Assembly (NCBI GenBank): GCA_017634255.1 | Contig: JAGBNT010000047.1 | Location: 1-16,294, forward strand | Length of the DNA: 16,294 nucleotides | Direction: 5' to 3' | Source of the DNA: Lachnospiraceae bacterium | GTDB taxonomy: Bacteria > Bacillota_A > Clostridia > Lachnospirales > Lachnospiraceae | Part shown: one piece after another, positions 1 to 6,976 of the stretch | Layout of the letters: each line of letters begins with the position of its first letter | How positions within the stretch are numbered: position 1 is the stretch's first letter | Notes under the pieces: model-generated | Seen by the model: the letters and a program-made list of their open reading frames with translations, nothing else | What the model was told of the DNA's origin: nothing | Database searches by the model: none | Position numbers and translations under genes: made by a program

Positions 1-1572
1 TTTATAGAGGGTGTGGTCGAGGAGGTCAGGAAAAATATCGAGGAAGCCCATATCGACGCATCGGTGACCGGAAGGGTTAAGCACTTCTTTTCGATATATA
101 AAAAGATGGTCAACCAGAATAAGACCATCGACCAGATATATGACCTCTTTGCGGTAAGGATAACGGTGGAGACCGTAAAGGATTGCTATGCCGCCTTAGG
201 GATCATGCACGAGCTGTATAAGCCCATACCGGGGCGCTTTAAGGACTATATTGCAATGCCAAAGCCCAACAGATACCAGTCGCTGCATTCCACCCTGATA
301 GGTCCGGGGGGTCAGCCCTTTGAGATACAGATAAGAACCTATGAGATGCATAAGATCGCTGAATACGGTATCGCCGCCCACTGGAAATATAAAGAGGTTT
401 CCGACGGGAGGCACCCTGACGAGAGCGAGGAGGCAAAGCTTAGCTGGCTTCGACAGATCCTGGAATGGCAGCGGGACATGTCGGACAACAAGGAGTATAT
501 GCAGCTGATAAAGAGCGACCTCGATCTCTTTTCCGATTCGGTATACTGCTTTACCCCCACAGGAGATGTCAAAAACCTTCCGGCAGGCTCCACTCCAGTG
601 GACTTTGCGTATATGATACATTCGGCGGTAGGAAACAGGATGATAGGAGCCAGGGTCAATGGAAAGCTGGTTACCATTGACTATAAGATACAAAACGGCG
701 ACAGGATAGAGATAATCACCAGCCAAAATTCCAACGGTCCCAGCCGGGACTGGCTCAGCATAGTCAAGTCACCCCAGGCAAGGACAAAGATAAACCAGTG
801 GTTTAAAAAGGAATTAAAGGAGGACAACATTCTTAAGGGCAAGGAAGCCTTTAACGAATATATACGTTCCCACTCCATAGACCCCACGGATATCATGAAG
901 ACCGGCTATATGGAAGCCGCCATGAAGAAATACGGTTTGAGGGACTGGGACAGCGTCTATGCCGCCATCGGTCATGGAGCCCTGAAGGAGGGGCAGGTGG
1001 TAAACCGGATGGTGGAGGCTTTCACCGCCGACCATAAGAAGAACCTGTCCGACGATGAGGTCATCGCGGAGATAGAAAACGGGGTACAAAAGCACCATTA
1101 CCGCCACAGAGGCTCCAACGGAGGCATAGTTGTAAAGGGAATAACCGACGTTGCGGTGAGATTTTCAAAATGCTGCTCTCCGCTGCCCGGAGACGAGATC
1201 ATAGGCTTTGTGACCAGGGGCAGGGGAGTTTCGATACACAGGACGGACTGCATAAATATAATCAATATGTCCGAGATAGAAAGGCACAGACTCATAGAAG
1301 CCGAGTGGATGGACAGCGGAAAGGATTCCACGGGAGAGATATATACCGCGGATATAAATATTTATGCAAACAACAGGAGCGGGCTGCTGGTTGACATAAC
1401 TAGAATATTTACCGAATACAACATAGATATCTCTTCGATCAATTCCAGGACGAACAAGCAGGGAGTGGCTACGATATCCATGGCTTTCGGTATTCATTCC
1501 ACGGGAGATCTGGATTCGCTTATCAATAAATTAAAGAACGTTGACAGCGTTATAGATATAGAAAGGACTTAA
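1..1572 (+). CDS. relA: Bifunctional (p)ppGpp synthetase/hydrolase (RSH/Rel), 5'-truncated by window edge
   Basis: Makes and, in the full protein, degrades the alarmone (p)ppGpp in the cytoplasm; it is the ribosome-associated sensor of amino acid starvation. The frame is open to base 1, so the gene starts upstream. About 520 residues remain of a family usually 720-770 long, and the missing part is the HD hydrolase domain. Residue numbers below count the GTG at 13 as 1. The synthetase domain holds GRVKH (20-24), the RFKD motif (75-78) and EIQIRT (104-109). RXKD, rather than the EXDD of monofunctional RelA, is the signature of bifunctional enzymes. A TGS domain (about 177-240) follows, then a helical region, a conserved-cysteine domain with FSKCCSPLPGD (384-393), and a C-terminal ACT domain (about 445-519). 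Stop is TAA at 1570. The 3-nt gap to the next gene suggests co-transcription. The GTG at 13 is internal, not a true start. Confidence 0.97.
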   Translation, partial: FIEGVVEEVRKNIEEAHIDASVTGRVKHFFSIYKKMVNQNKTIDQIYDLFAVRITVETVKDCYAALGIMHELYKPIPGRFKDYIAMPKPNRYQSLHSTLIGPGGQPFEIQIRTYEMHKIAEYGIAAHWKYKEVSDGRHPDESEEAKLSWLRQILEWQRDMSDNKEYMQLIKSDLDLFSDSVYCFTPTGDVKNLPAGSTPVDFAYMIHSAVGNRMIGARVNGKLVTIDYKIQNGDRIEIITSQNSNGPSRDWLSIVKSPQARTKINQWFKKELKEDNILKGKEAFNEYIRSHSIDPTDIMKTGYMEAAMKKYGLRDWDSVYAAIGHGALKEGQVVNRMVEAFTADHKKNLSDDEVIAEIENGVQKHHYRHRGSNGGIVVKGITDVAVRFSKCCSPLPGDEIIGFVTRGRGVSIHRTDCINIINMSEIERHRLIEAEWMDSGKDSTGEIYTADINIYANNRSGLLVDITRIFTEYNIDISSINSRTNKQGVATISMAFGIHSTGDLDSLINKLKNVDSVIDIERT

Positions 1573-1575
1573 AAA

Positions 1576-2244
1576 GTGATAGATCTTAAGAGGATGGTTT
1601 TAGGACCCATAGAAACAAATGTGTATATAATAACCAATACCGACACAAGGGAGTCGATACTGGTGGATCCTGCGGAGAGAGGGCGGCTTTTATACGAGAA
1701 TATAGTTAACAGCGGGAATAAGTGCGTGGCGGTCTTTTTAACCCACGGGCATTTCGACCATATAACTGGTCTTAGGAGCTTTAATGAGCTGGCGCATGCT
1801 CCGGTATATGCGGCGAGGGAGGAAAGTGAGGTTTTAAGTGATGCAAACCTAAACTGCTCGGATGAGAGCTTCGGCACCGGAGCACCCATGTCCATAGCTG
1901 TGGACCACCTATTAGACGACGGGGATGAGATAGATGTGGCAGGGATGCACTGGAAGGTCATCCTCACTCCGGGACATACGAAGGGAAGCTGCTGCTATTA
2001 TCTGGAGAGCAATAAGATGCTGCTCAGCGGAGATACGCTTTTTGAGGGCTCGGTGGGGCGGACCGACCTGCCTACGGGCTCTATGAGGGAGCTTTTGGTC
2101 TCGGTCAATACGAAGCTTAAAAATCTGCCCGACGATGTGGAGGTTTATCCCGGACACGGCGGGTTTACCACGATAAAGGATGAAAAGCGGTACAACATGT
2201 ACTTTAACTGGCACGAAACGCATCTGCCCCCGGACGACATATAA
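1576..2244 (+). CDS. Metallo-beta-lactamase-fold hydrolase, glyoxalase II-like
   Basis: A 222-residue soluble hydrolase of the metallo-beta-lactamase superfamily, close in size and motif order to the glyoxalase II-like (GloB/YcbL type) branch. Metal-ligand motifs are complete: THGHFDH (H57, H59, D61, H62), PGHTKGS (H134), SGDTLF (D153) and YPGHGG (H194). The C-terminal substrate-binding helical domain of full glyoxalase II (about 250-260 residues) is short or missing, as in YcbL-type enzymes. The likely chemistry is hydrolysis of a thioester or ester with a two-metal site; the physiological substrate cannot be read from sequence. The start is GTG at 1576, 3 nt after the relA stop, with AAGGA at about 1563-1567 inside the end of relA as ribosome site. 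An MBL hydrolase just after relA and before hisS is a recurrent arrangement in Clostridia (established pattern, from memory). Confidence 0.9.
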   Translation: MIDLKRMVLGPIETNVYIITNTDTRESILVDPAERGRLLYENIVNSGNKCVAVFLTHGHFDHITGLRSFNELAHAPVYAAREESEVLSDANLNCSDESFGTGAPMSIAVDHLLDDGDEIDVAGMHWKVILTPGHTKGSCCYYLESNKMLLSGDTLFEGSVGRTDLPTGSMRELLVSVNTKLKNLPDDVEVYPGHGGFTTIKDEKRYNMYFNWHETHLPPDDI

Positions 2245-2257
2245 TACAAGGAGACAA

Positions 2258-2296
2258 AAGTCATAAAAAATCGCTTGCGTATTTTTTTATGACTTT
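2258..2296. repeat. Imperfect hairpin with A-tract/T-tract arms, possible bidirectional terminator
   Basis: Left arm 2258-2270 (AAAGTCATAAAAAA-like) pairs with right arm 2284-2296 (TTTTTTATGACTTT-like) over about 13 bp. The centre holds a CGC-TT-GCG mini-stem (2272-2279). The arrangement A-tract, GC mini-stem, T7 sits 13 nt after the MBL gene and could end transcription, in either direction. The GC part is only 3 bp, so terminator strength is doubtful; the long inverted repeat itself is certain. Confidence 0.5.
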
Positions 2297-2305
2297 GGGA
2301 TCCGC

Positions 2306-2364
2306 ACAAATATGAGCATAAAAGCGACTGAGCGTCAGCAAAGGCGCGATATGCGAATATTTGT
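2306..2364. repeat. Long imperfect palindrome in the MBL-hisS spacer
   Basis: ACAAATAT (2306-2313) pairs perfectly with ATATTTGT (2357-2364). After a 2x2 internal loop, GCATA (2316-2320) pairs with TATGC (2350-2354). A third small hairpin, CTGA-GCG-TCAG (2328-2338), lies in the apical part. It has no coding potential. It looks like a structured RNA or a short dispersed repeat; I see no known riboswitch consensus. Confidence 0.5.
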
Positions 2365-2365
2365 A

Positions 2366-2393
2366 GGATTGCGAGAGCGAAGCGAAGCAATCC
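2366..2393. repeat. Inverted repeat GGATTGC ... GCAATCC
   Basis: Perfect 7-bp arms (2366-2372 and 2387-2393) around a 14-nt purine-rich loop containing the tandem pentamer GCGAA-GCGAA. It directly follows the palindrome at 2306-2364, so the two may belong to one element. Confidence 0.5.
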
Positions 2394-2417
2394 GTATTAA
2401 ACTAAAAAGTGCAAAAA

Positions 2418-2427
2418 GCGCTTGCGC
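2418..2427. repeat. GCGC-TT-GCGC mini-hairpin next to hisS ribosome site
   Basis: A perfect 4-bp stem with a 2-nt loop, 2 nt before the hisS Shine-Dalgarno GGAAGGA (2430-2436). Its core octamer CGCTTGCG (2419-2426) also occurs at 2272-2279, so the two ends of the spacer share a word. It could affect ribosome access; this is inference. Confidence 0.35.
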
Positions 2428-2446
2428 GCGGAAGGATAAGTAAGCA

Positions 2447-3709
2447 ATGGCAATGAAGAAGAAACCCGTTACGGGAATGAAGGATATACTTCCCAGGGAG
2501 ATGGAGATAAGAAACTACGTTTTGGAAAAGGTTCGTAAGGTCTACTCCCTCTTCGGCTTTACCCAGATCGAAGCCCCGGTGGTGGAGCACATAGAAAACC
2601 TAAGCTCCGATCAGGGCGGAGAAAATGAAAAGCTCATATTCAGGATATTAAAGAGAGGAGAAAAGCTAAAGCTCGACGAGGCAAAGAGCGAAGCCGACCT
2701 TGCCGATTCCGGACTGCGCTACGACCTTACCGTACCGCTCTCCCGGTTTTATGCGAACAATGCAGGGGAGCTTCCCCAGCCCTTCATGGCTCTTCATACC
2801 GGCAACGTATTCCGGGCGGACCGTCCCCAGAGAGGGCGCTTCAGACAGTTTGTACAGTGCGATATAGACATACTCGGCGAAGAGAGTGCCCTTGCGGAGA
2901 TAGAGCTTATACTTGCGACTACCACGCTTTTAAAGGAGCTGGATTTTAAGGACTTTACGGTCCGCATCTCTGACAGACGGCTGCTGACGGCTATGGCAGC
3001 CTACAGCGGCTTTGACAGGGATAAATATGACGAAGCGTTTATCATCCTTGACAAGCTGGATAAGATAGGCGATGACGGAGTAAGGGAAGAGCTTGAAAAA
3101 GCAGGCTTCACCGCGGAGGCGGTTCAAAAGTGCATGGGGCTTTTCAAGGAGGGAGACGGAAGCCTTAAGGATCTTGAAAGAATTGCTGCAACCCTTGGAG
3201 AATACTTAGACCCCGGCGTCCTTACCTCCTTAAGCACTATAATAAATTCGGTGGAGTCCGCCGGCAGCGGAGGCTTTTCCATAAGCTTTGACCCTGTCCT
3301 CGTTAGGGGGATGTCTTATTATACAGGGACTATATTTGAGATAACGATAGCCGAGTTCGGCTCTTCCATCGCAGGAGGGGGAAGATACGACGAAATGATA
3401 GGGAAATTTTCGGGAAATCCCACTCCTGCCTGCGGCTTTTCCATCGGCTTTGAGAGGATAATCACGATGCTTATGGAAAGGGATTTTAAGGTTCCCTCAA
3501 AGGGAGAGAAGCTTGCCTTCCTGCTCGATAAAGGCTTAAGCCCGCAGCAGATGGCGGGAGCGGTCAAGGAGGCAATGGAGCTTAGGCGCGAGGGAAATCA
3601 GGTGCTTTTGGCTAAGATGAAGAAAAATAAAAAATTCCAGAAGGATTCCTTAGCTGAGCAGGGCTACACCGAGATAAGGGACTTCTATGCCGACAGCTAT
3701 ATGAAGTGA
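2447..3709 (+). CDS. hisS: Histidyl-tRNA synthetase
   Basis: Class II aminoacyl-tRNA synthetase charging tRNA-His with histidine using ATP. 420 residues, a normal family length. Seen in order: N-terminal GMKDILP (10-16); RYDLT (91-95), which binds ATP and histidine; motif 2 around VFRADRPQRGRFRQF (121-135); the histidine-specific RGMSYYTGTIFE (287-298) with the essential Arg287; and motif 3 with AGGGRYDE (309-316) and GFSIGFERI (330-338, Arg337). The RYDLT form is typical of eukaryote/Bacteroidetes-type enzymes; classic bacterial HisRS has LRPEGT. The C-terminal anticodon-binding domain, from about residue 353, is only about 65-70 residues and Lys-rich, shorter than the usual 90 or so. The start ATG at 2447 is 10 nt after GGAAGGA. 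No T-box leader is visible upstream, although many Firmicutes control hisS-aspS that way. Confidence 0.96.
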   Translation: MAMKKKPVTGMKDILPREMEIRNYVLEKVRKVYSLFGFTQIEAPVVEHIENLSSDQGGENEKLIFRILKRGEKLKLDEAKSEADLADSGLRYDLTVPLSRFYANNAGELPQPFMALHTGNVFRADRPQRGRFRQFVQCDIDILGEESALAEIELILATTTLLKELDFKDFTVRISDRRLLTAMAAYSGFDRDKYDEAFIILDKLDKIGDDGVREELEKAGFTAEAVQKCMGLFKEGDGSLKDLERIAATLGEYLDPGVLTSLSTIINSVESAGSGGFSISFDPVLVRGMSYYTGTIFEITIAEFGSSIAGGGRYDEMIGKFSGNPTPACGFSIGFERIITMLMERDFKVPSKGEKLAFLLDKGLSPQQMAGAVKEAMELRREGNQVLLAKMKKNKKFQKDSLAEQGYTEIRDFYADSYMK

Positions 3710-3729
3710 AATCGTAACTATTCAGGACA

Positions 3730-3753
3730 GTCACTTGCAAAACCGCAGGTGAC
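3730..3753. repeat. Strong hairpin in the hisS-aspS spacer
   Basis: GTCACTTGC (3730-3738) pairs with GCAGGTGAC (3745-3753): 9 bp including one G-U, with loop AAAACC. No T-run follows, so it is not a standard intrinsic terminator. It may be an RNA processing or stability element, or part of a dispersed repeat. The flanks carry an 8-bp direct repeat GTGAAATC (near 3705 and 3773). Confidence 0.5.
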
Positions 3754-3790
3754 GCCCTAAAGCTTAGATACGTGAAATCAAGATAAACAG

Positions 3791-3795
3791 AGGAG
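3791..3795 (+). promoter_or_regulatory. Ribosome binding site AGGAG that decides the aspS start
   Basis: AGGAG lies 11 nt before the ATG at 3807. A nearer ATG at 3799 is out of frame with the synthetase and only 3 nt from the site, so 3807 is the start. Confidence 0.7.
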
Positions 3796-3806
3796 AAAAT
3801 GAAAAA

Positions 3807-5576
3807 ATGTTTCAGTCCAGAACCCATAATTGCAATGAATTGAGGCTCGATAACGCAGGTCAGGAGGTAACGCTTTGCGGCTGGTTTGAGAATATCAGAA
3901 AGGTCAGCAAAACCTTAGGCTTCCTTATCTTAAGGGATTTTTACGGGACGACACAGGTTGTCATTGAGACAGAGGAGATGATGGCTGTTGTGGACGGTTT
4001 AAATACGGAGACCACGATACAGGTAACGGGAACGGTGCGTGAGCGCTCCAGCAAAAACCCTGATCTGCCTACGGGGGAGATAGAGGTTTTGCCCCTGGAG
4101 ATAAAGGTGCTCGGAAAATGTATCTACAACGAGCTGCCGTTTGAGATAAACCGCTCCAAAGAGGCGGATGAGAACACTAGGTTAAAATACAGGTATCTGG
4201 ATCTTAGGAACCCTGCCGTAAAGGACAGGATAGTGCTTCGAAGCAGGATAATATCCGACCTGCGCCGTGCCATGGAAAATGAGGGCTTTATGGAGATAAC
4301 GACCCCCATACTTACGAGCTCCTCTCCCGAGGGGGCAAGGGATTACCTTGTGCCTTCAAGGCTTCATGCAGGGGAGTTCTATGCGCTTCCCCAGGCGCCC
4401 CAGCAGTTTAAGCAGATACTTATGACGGCGGGATTTGACAGATATTTCCAGATAGCTCCCTGCTTCAGGGATGAGGATGCCCGTGCCGACCGCTCGCCCG
4501 GAGAATTTTACCAGCTGGATATGGAGATGGCATTTGCCTCCCAGGAGGATGTATTTAATGTGCTGGAGAGAGTCCTTCCGGATATCTTTGCAAAATACGG
4601 AGTATACAGGAGCGCTTCAAAGGCGCCCTTTAAGAGGATAAAATATCTGGATGCGCTGGAGAAGTACGGAACCGATAAGCCCGATCTAAGGATAGACCTT
4701 GTGGCGGAGGATGTAACGGATGTGCTTGCCGGCTGCGGCTTTGAGCCCTTTGCTGAAGGCAATACGATAAAGGCGGTTAAGATAACGGGCTTTAACGCCT
4801 CCCGCAAGGTGGTGGACAAGATGTTAGCCGACGTAGAGGTCGTAAGCGCTCTTAAGGCATACTGGTTCAAGGTGGGCGAGGATATGAGCTTTACAGGAGG
4901 AGTCTCCAAGTTCCTTGCCGAAAAGCACGACGAGTTAATTTCAAAGCTGGGCTTACAGAGCGGGGATTTTGTGGGTCTTACCGCCGGGGATTTAAGGAGC
5001 GCCCAGAAATGCGCCGGAGTTCTTATAAAGACAGCCGCCCCTCTTGCACAGGGACATTTTAATAAAGAAACCGACGAATTTTGCTGGATAGTGGACTTTC
5101 CGATGTATGAGATCGGAGAGGAATCCGGAGAACTGGAATTTTGCCACAATCCCTTCTCAATGCCGCAAGGGGGCATGGAGGCTTTAAAGAACACCGAGCC
5201 TCTTCAAATACTTGCATACCAGTATGACCTTGTCTGCAACGGAGTAGAGCTCTCCAGCGGTGCGGTAAGAAACCACGATCCGGAGATCATGGTGGAGGCA
5301 TTTAAGAAGGTCGGACTCGGGGAGGAGGATGTTAAGGCAAAATTCCCTGCGATGTACAATGCTTTCTGCTACGGGGCACCGCCCCACGCGGGTATAGCTC
5401 CCGGCGTGGACAGGATGGTCATGCTGATAGCCGGAGAGTCCTCCATAAGGGAGATAATACCCTTCCCGATGAACAAGAATGCGCAGGATCTTATGATGGG
5501 AGCGCCGTCGAGGGTGGACAAAAAGCAGCTTGACGACGTGCATATCGCCATTGTCGAGGAAGCTAAAGAGGACTAA
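3807..5576 (+). CDS. aspS: Aspartyl-tRNA synthetase
   Basis: Class IIb synthetase charging tRNA-Asp (and possibly tRNA-Asn, if the organism makes Asn-tRNA by amidation). 589 residues is the bacterial-type length. It has an N-terminal OB-fold anticodon domain (about 1-110), the catalytic core, and the bacterial GAD insertion (about 295-425). Seen: YRYLDLR (128-134), motif 1 region ending ITTPILTSSSPEGARDYLVPSR (in 164-185), ALPQAPQQFKQILM (193-206), motif 2 with FRDEDARADR (220-229), and motif 3 with PPHAGIAPGVDR (525-536, Arg536). After motif 2 it reads SPGEFYQLD where the usual bacterial form is QPEFTQLD, one residue longer. Near the end SSGAVRNH replaces the usual GGSIRIH. Both suggest a divergent AspRS branch but no loss of catalytic residues. 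It lies 97 nt after hisS, a common pairing in Firmicutes. Confidence 0.96.
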   Translation: MFQSRTHNCNELRLDNAGQEVTLCGWFENIRKVSKTLGFLILRDFYGTTQVVIETEEMMAVVDGLNTETTIQVTGTVRERSSKNPDLPTGEIEVLPLEIKVLGKCIYNELPFEINRSKEADENTRLKYRYLDLRNPAVKDRIVLRSRIISDLRRAMENEGFMEITTPILTSSSPEGARDYLVPSRLHAGEFYALPQAPQQFKQILMTAGFDRYFQIAPCFRDEDARADRSPGEFYQLDMEMAFASQEDVFNVLERVLPDIFAKYGVYRSASKAPFKRIKYLDALEKYGTDKPDLRIDLVAEDVTDVLAGCGFEPFAEGNTIKAVKITGFNASRKVVDKMLADVEVVSALKAYWFKVGEDMSFTGGVSKFLAEKHDELISKLGLQSGDFVGLTAGDLRSAQKCAGVLIKTAAPLAQGHFNKETDEFCWIVDFPMYEIGEESGELEFCHNPFSMPQGGMEALKNTEPLQILAYQYDLVCNGVELSSGAVRNHDPEIMVEAFKKVGLGEEDVKAKFPAMYNAFCYGAPPHAGIAPGVDRMVMLIAGESSIREIIPFPMNKNAQDLMMGAPSRVDKKQLDDVHIAIVEEAKED

Positions 5577-5581
5577 GACCA

Positions 5582-5995
5582 ATGGCTAAAGAAGAAGCGA
5601 AGCTTCCTGAAGGCATAACCATAATACCGCCGGACAGGGAGTGCGTCTCTTACGAAAGCGTCCTGAATATCAATTTTTATAAAAAGGGAGCTCCCTTTTT
5701 CGGCTCCTTAAGGGGGATGCGTTTCAGACTCGCAATGGATGAGGTCAAGGAAGAGACCGGGGAAGAGGAGAAGGAGGCAAAGACCAGATTCAGGCTTTCC
5801 CTGTGGGACGAACCCCTCTCCTATGAGACCGCCGACCCGGACAGCATAAGGGATTTTTATTTTGAGTTCAGCGAGGAGGGGAGACGGCAGGCAGTAGACA
5901 GGATAAACGAGGAATACCAAAGAGATAAGATGCACTGGCACGATGCCGAGGAAAACGGTATAAGAAGACTTCTTAACAGGAAAGGAGAATTATGA
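5582..5995 (+). CDS. Uncharacterised 137-residue acidic protein, translationally coupled to fabK
   Basis: I do not recognise a named family. The protein has no signal peptide, membrane segment or Cys motif, so it is probably cytoplasmic. Visible landmarks are FFGSLRGMRFRLAMDEV (39-55), an acidic/Lys-rich low-complexity stretch (about 54-67), RLSLWDEPLSYE (70-81) and FYFEFSEEGRRQAVDRINEEY (in 92-112). The pattern GS-x-RGMRFR followed by W-x-EP-x-(S/F)YE and an FSEEG-type helix recalls small hypothetical proteins common in Lachnospiraceae; that is from memory and needs a search. It starts 5 nt after aspS, with AGAGGA (5567-5572) at good spacing, and ends with ATGA overlapping the fabK start by 4 nt. 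The tight coupling suggests it is made in step with FabK. Expression is well supported; function is unknown. Confidence 0.85.
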   Translation: MAKEEAKLPEGITIIPPDRECVSYESVLNINFYKKGAPFFGSLRGMRFRLAMDEVKEETGEEEKEAKTRFRLSLWDEPLSYETADPDSIRDFYFEFSEEGRRQAVDRINEEYQRDKMHWHDAEENGIRRLLNRKGEL

Positions 5996-6924
5996 AAACA
6001 AGGGTAACAGAGGCACTGGGGATAGAATATCCCATTTTTCAGGGCGGAATGGCATGGATAGGAGAATATCATCTTGCGGCTGCGGTATCCAAGGCCGGAG
6101 GACTTGGAATACTCGGAGCAGCTTCGGCTCCGCCGGAGGTCGTATTAGAGCAGATAAGGGAGGTAAAAAAGATCACCGATAAGCCCTTTGCGGTAAACAT
6201 CATGCTCTTAAATCCCAATGCCCACGAGGTGGCAAAGATCGTAATAGAAGAGGGAGTCAAGGTAGTTACCACCGGAGCAGGTAATCCTTCCAAGTTCATA
6301 CCGGCATGGAAGGAGGCGGGAGTAAAGGTCATTCCCGTAGTAGCCAGCGTCGCAATGGCTGTAATGCTTGAGCGTCTCGGTGTGGACGGCATAATAGCGG
6401 AGGGAATGGAGTCAGGCGGACATATAGGCTCTACCACGACAATGTCGCTCCTTCCCCAGGTAGTGGATGCGGTAAAGGTACCTGTCATCGGAGCCGGGGG
6501 TATAGCTGACGGAAGAGGAATGGCGGCAGCCTTTATGCTGGGGGCTGAGGCGGTTCAGATGGGAACCCGTTTCGTGGCTTCAAAGGAGGCCATCGCCCAC
6601 GATGCATATAAGGAAAAGATAGTAAAGGCAAGCGATATAGATTCTGTAATAACTGGAAATTCCACGGGGCATCCGATAAGGACCTTAAGGAACAAGATGA
6701 CTAAAAAGTATCTGCAGCTTGAGAGTGAGGGAGCCTCCTTCGAGGAGCTCGAGCAGCTCACCCTTGGAGGCTTAAGGAGCGCCGTTATGGACGGCGACGT
6801 AATGAACGGCTCTGTTATGGCGGGGCAGATATCCGGAATGATAAAGGATATAAAGAGCTGCGAGGATATCATAAAGGATGTTACCAGCGAGGCGGAAGCC
6901 CTCTTAAACAGGGGATGGAAATAA
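5992..6924 (+). CDS. fabK: Enoyl-[acyl-carrier-protein] reductase II (FabK)
   Basis: FMN-dependent NAD(P)H reductase that carries out the last step of each FAS-II elongation round, reducing trans-2-enoyl-ACP to acyl-ACP. It belongs to the nitronate monooxygenase/2-nitropropane dioxygenase TIM-barrel family and replaces FabI. 310 residues, close to the pneumococcal enzyme. Seen: N-terminal YPIFQGGMAWIG (13-24), AGGLGILGAA (35-44), VTTGAG (92-97), EGMESGGHIG (137-146) with His144 at the position of the key His of pneumococcal FabK, and the phosphate-binding GAGGIADGRGMAAA and GAEAVQMGTRF near 167-193. Nitronate monooxygenase is the main alternative, but the surrounding fab genes make FabK very likely. 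The start ATG at 5992 overlaps the upstream stop (ATGA) and follows AAAGGAG (5981-5987). No other enoyl reductase gene is in the window. Confidence 0.94.
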   Translation: MKTRVTEALGIEYPIFQGGMAWIGEYHLAAAVSKAGGLGILGAASAPPEVVLEQIREVKKITDKPFAVNIMLLNPNAHEVAKIVIEEGVKVVTTGAGNPSKFIPAWKEAGVKVIPVVASVAMAVMLERLGVDGIIAEGMESGGHIGSTTTMSLLPQVVDAVKVPVIGAGGIADGRGMAAAFMLGAEAVQMGTRFVASKEAIAHDAYKEKIVKASDIDSVITGNSTGHPIRTLRNKMTKKYLQLESEGASFEELEQLTLGGLRSAVMDGDVMNGSVMAGQISGMIKDIKSCEDIIKDVTSEAEALLNRGWK

Positions 6925-6964
6925 GCGGTATTTAAACGGCACGGATATTACACGATATATTAAA

Positions 6965-6971
6965 AAAGGAG
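6965..6971 (+). promoter_or_regulatory. Ribosome binding site AAAGGAG that decides the fabD start
   Basis: Two tandem ATGs follow at 6974 and 6977. The site ends 2 nt before the first and 5 nt before the second, so 6977 is preferred; it also gives the usual FabD N-terminus MSKLAFVFPGQGSQ. Confidence 0.65.
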
Positions 6972-6976
6972 CGATG

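Noticed and set aside
196..726. 176-codon minus-strand open frame within relA
   Set aside because: Shadow of the conserved synthetase/TGS coding sequence; composition is not protein-like.
2245..2446. T-box leader for hisS-aspS
   Set aside because: No GGGTGGNACCGCG-type T-box sequence and no antiterminator arrangement; the hairpins do not fit the class.
4508..5194. 228-codon open frame on the minus strand within aspS
   Set aside because: Antisense shadow of a strongly supported synthetase gene; no ribosome site and no recognisable protein.
6925..6976. FapR or FabT operator before fabD
   Set aside because: The spacer is AT-rich, but I found no palindrome matching either consensus as I know it.
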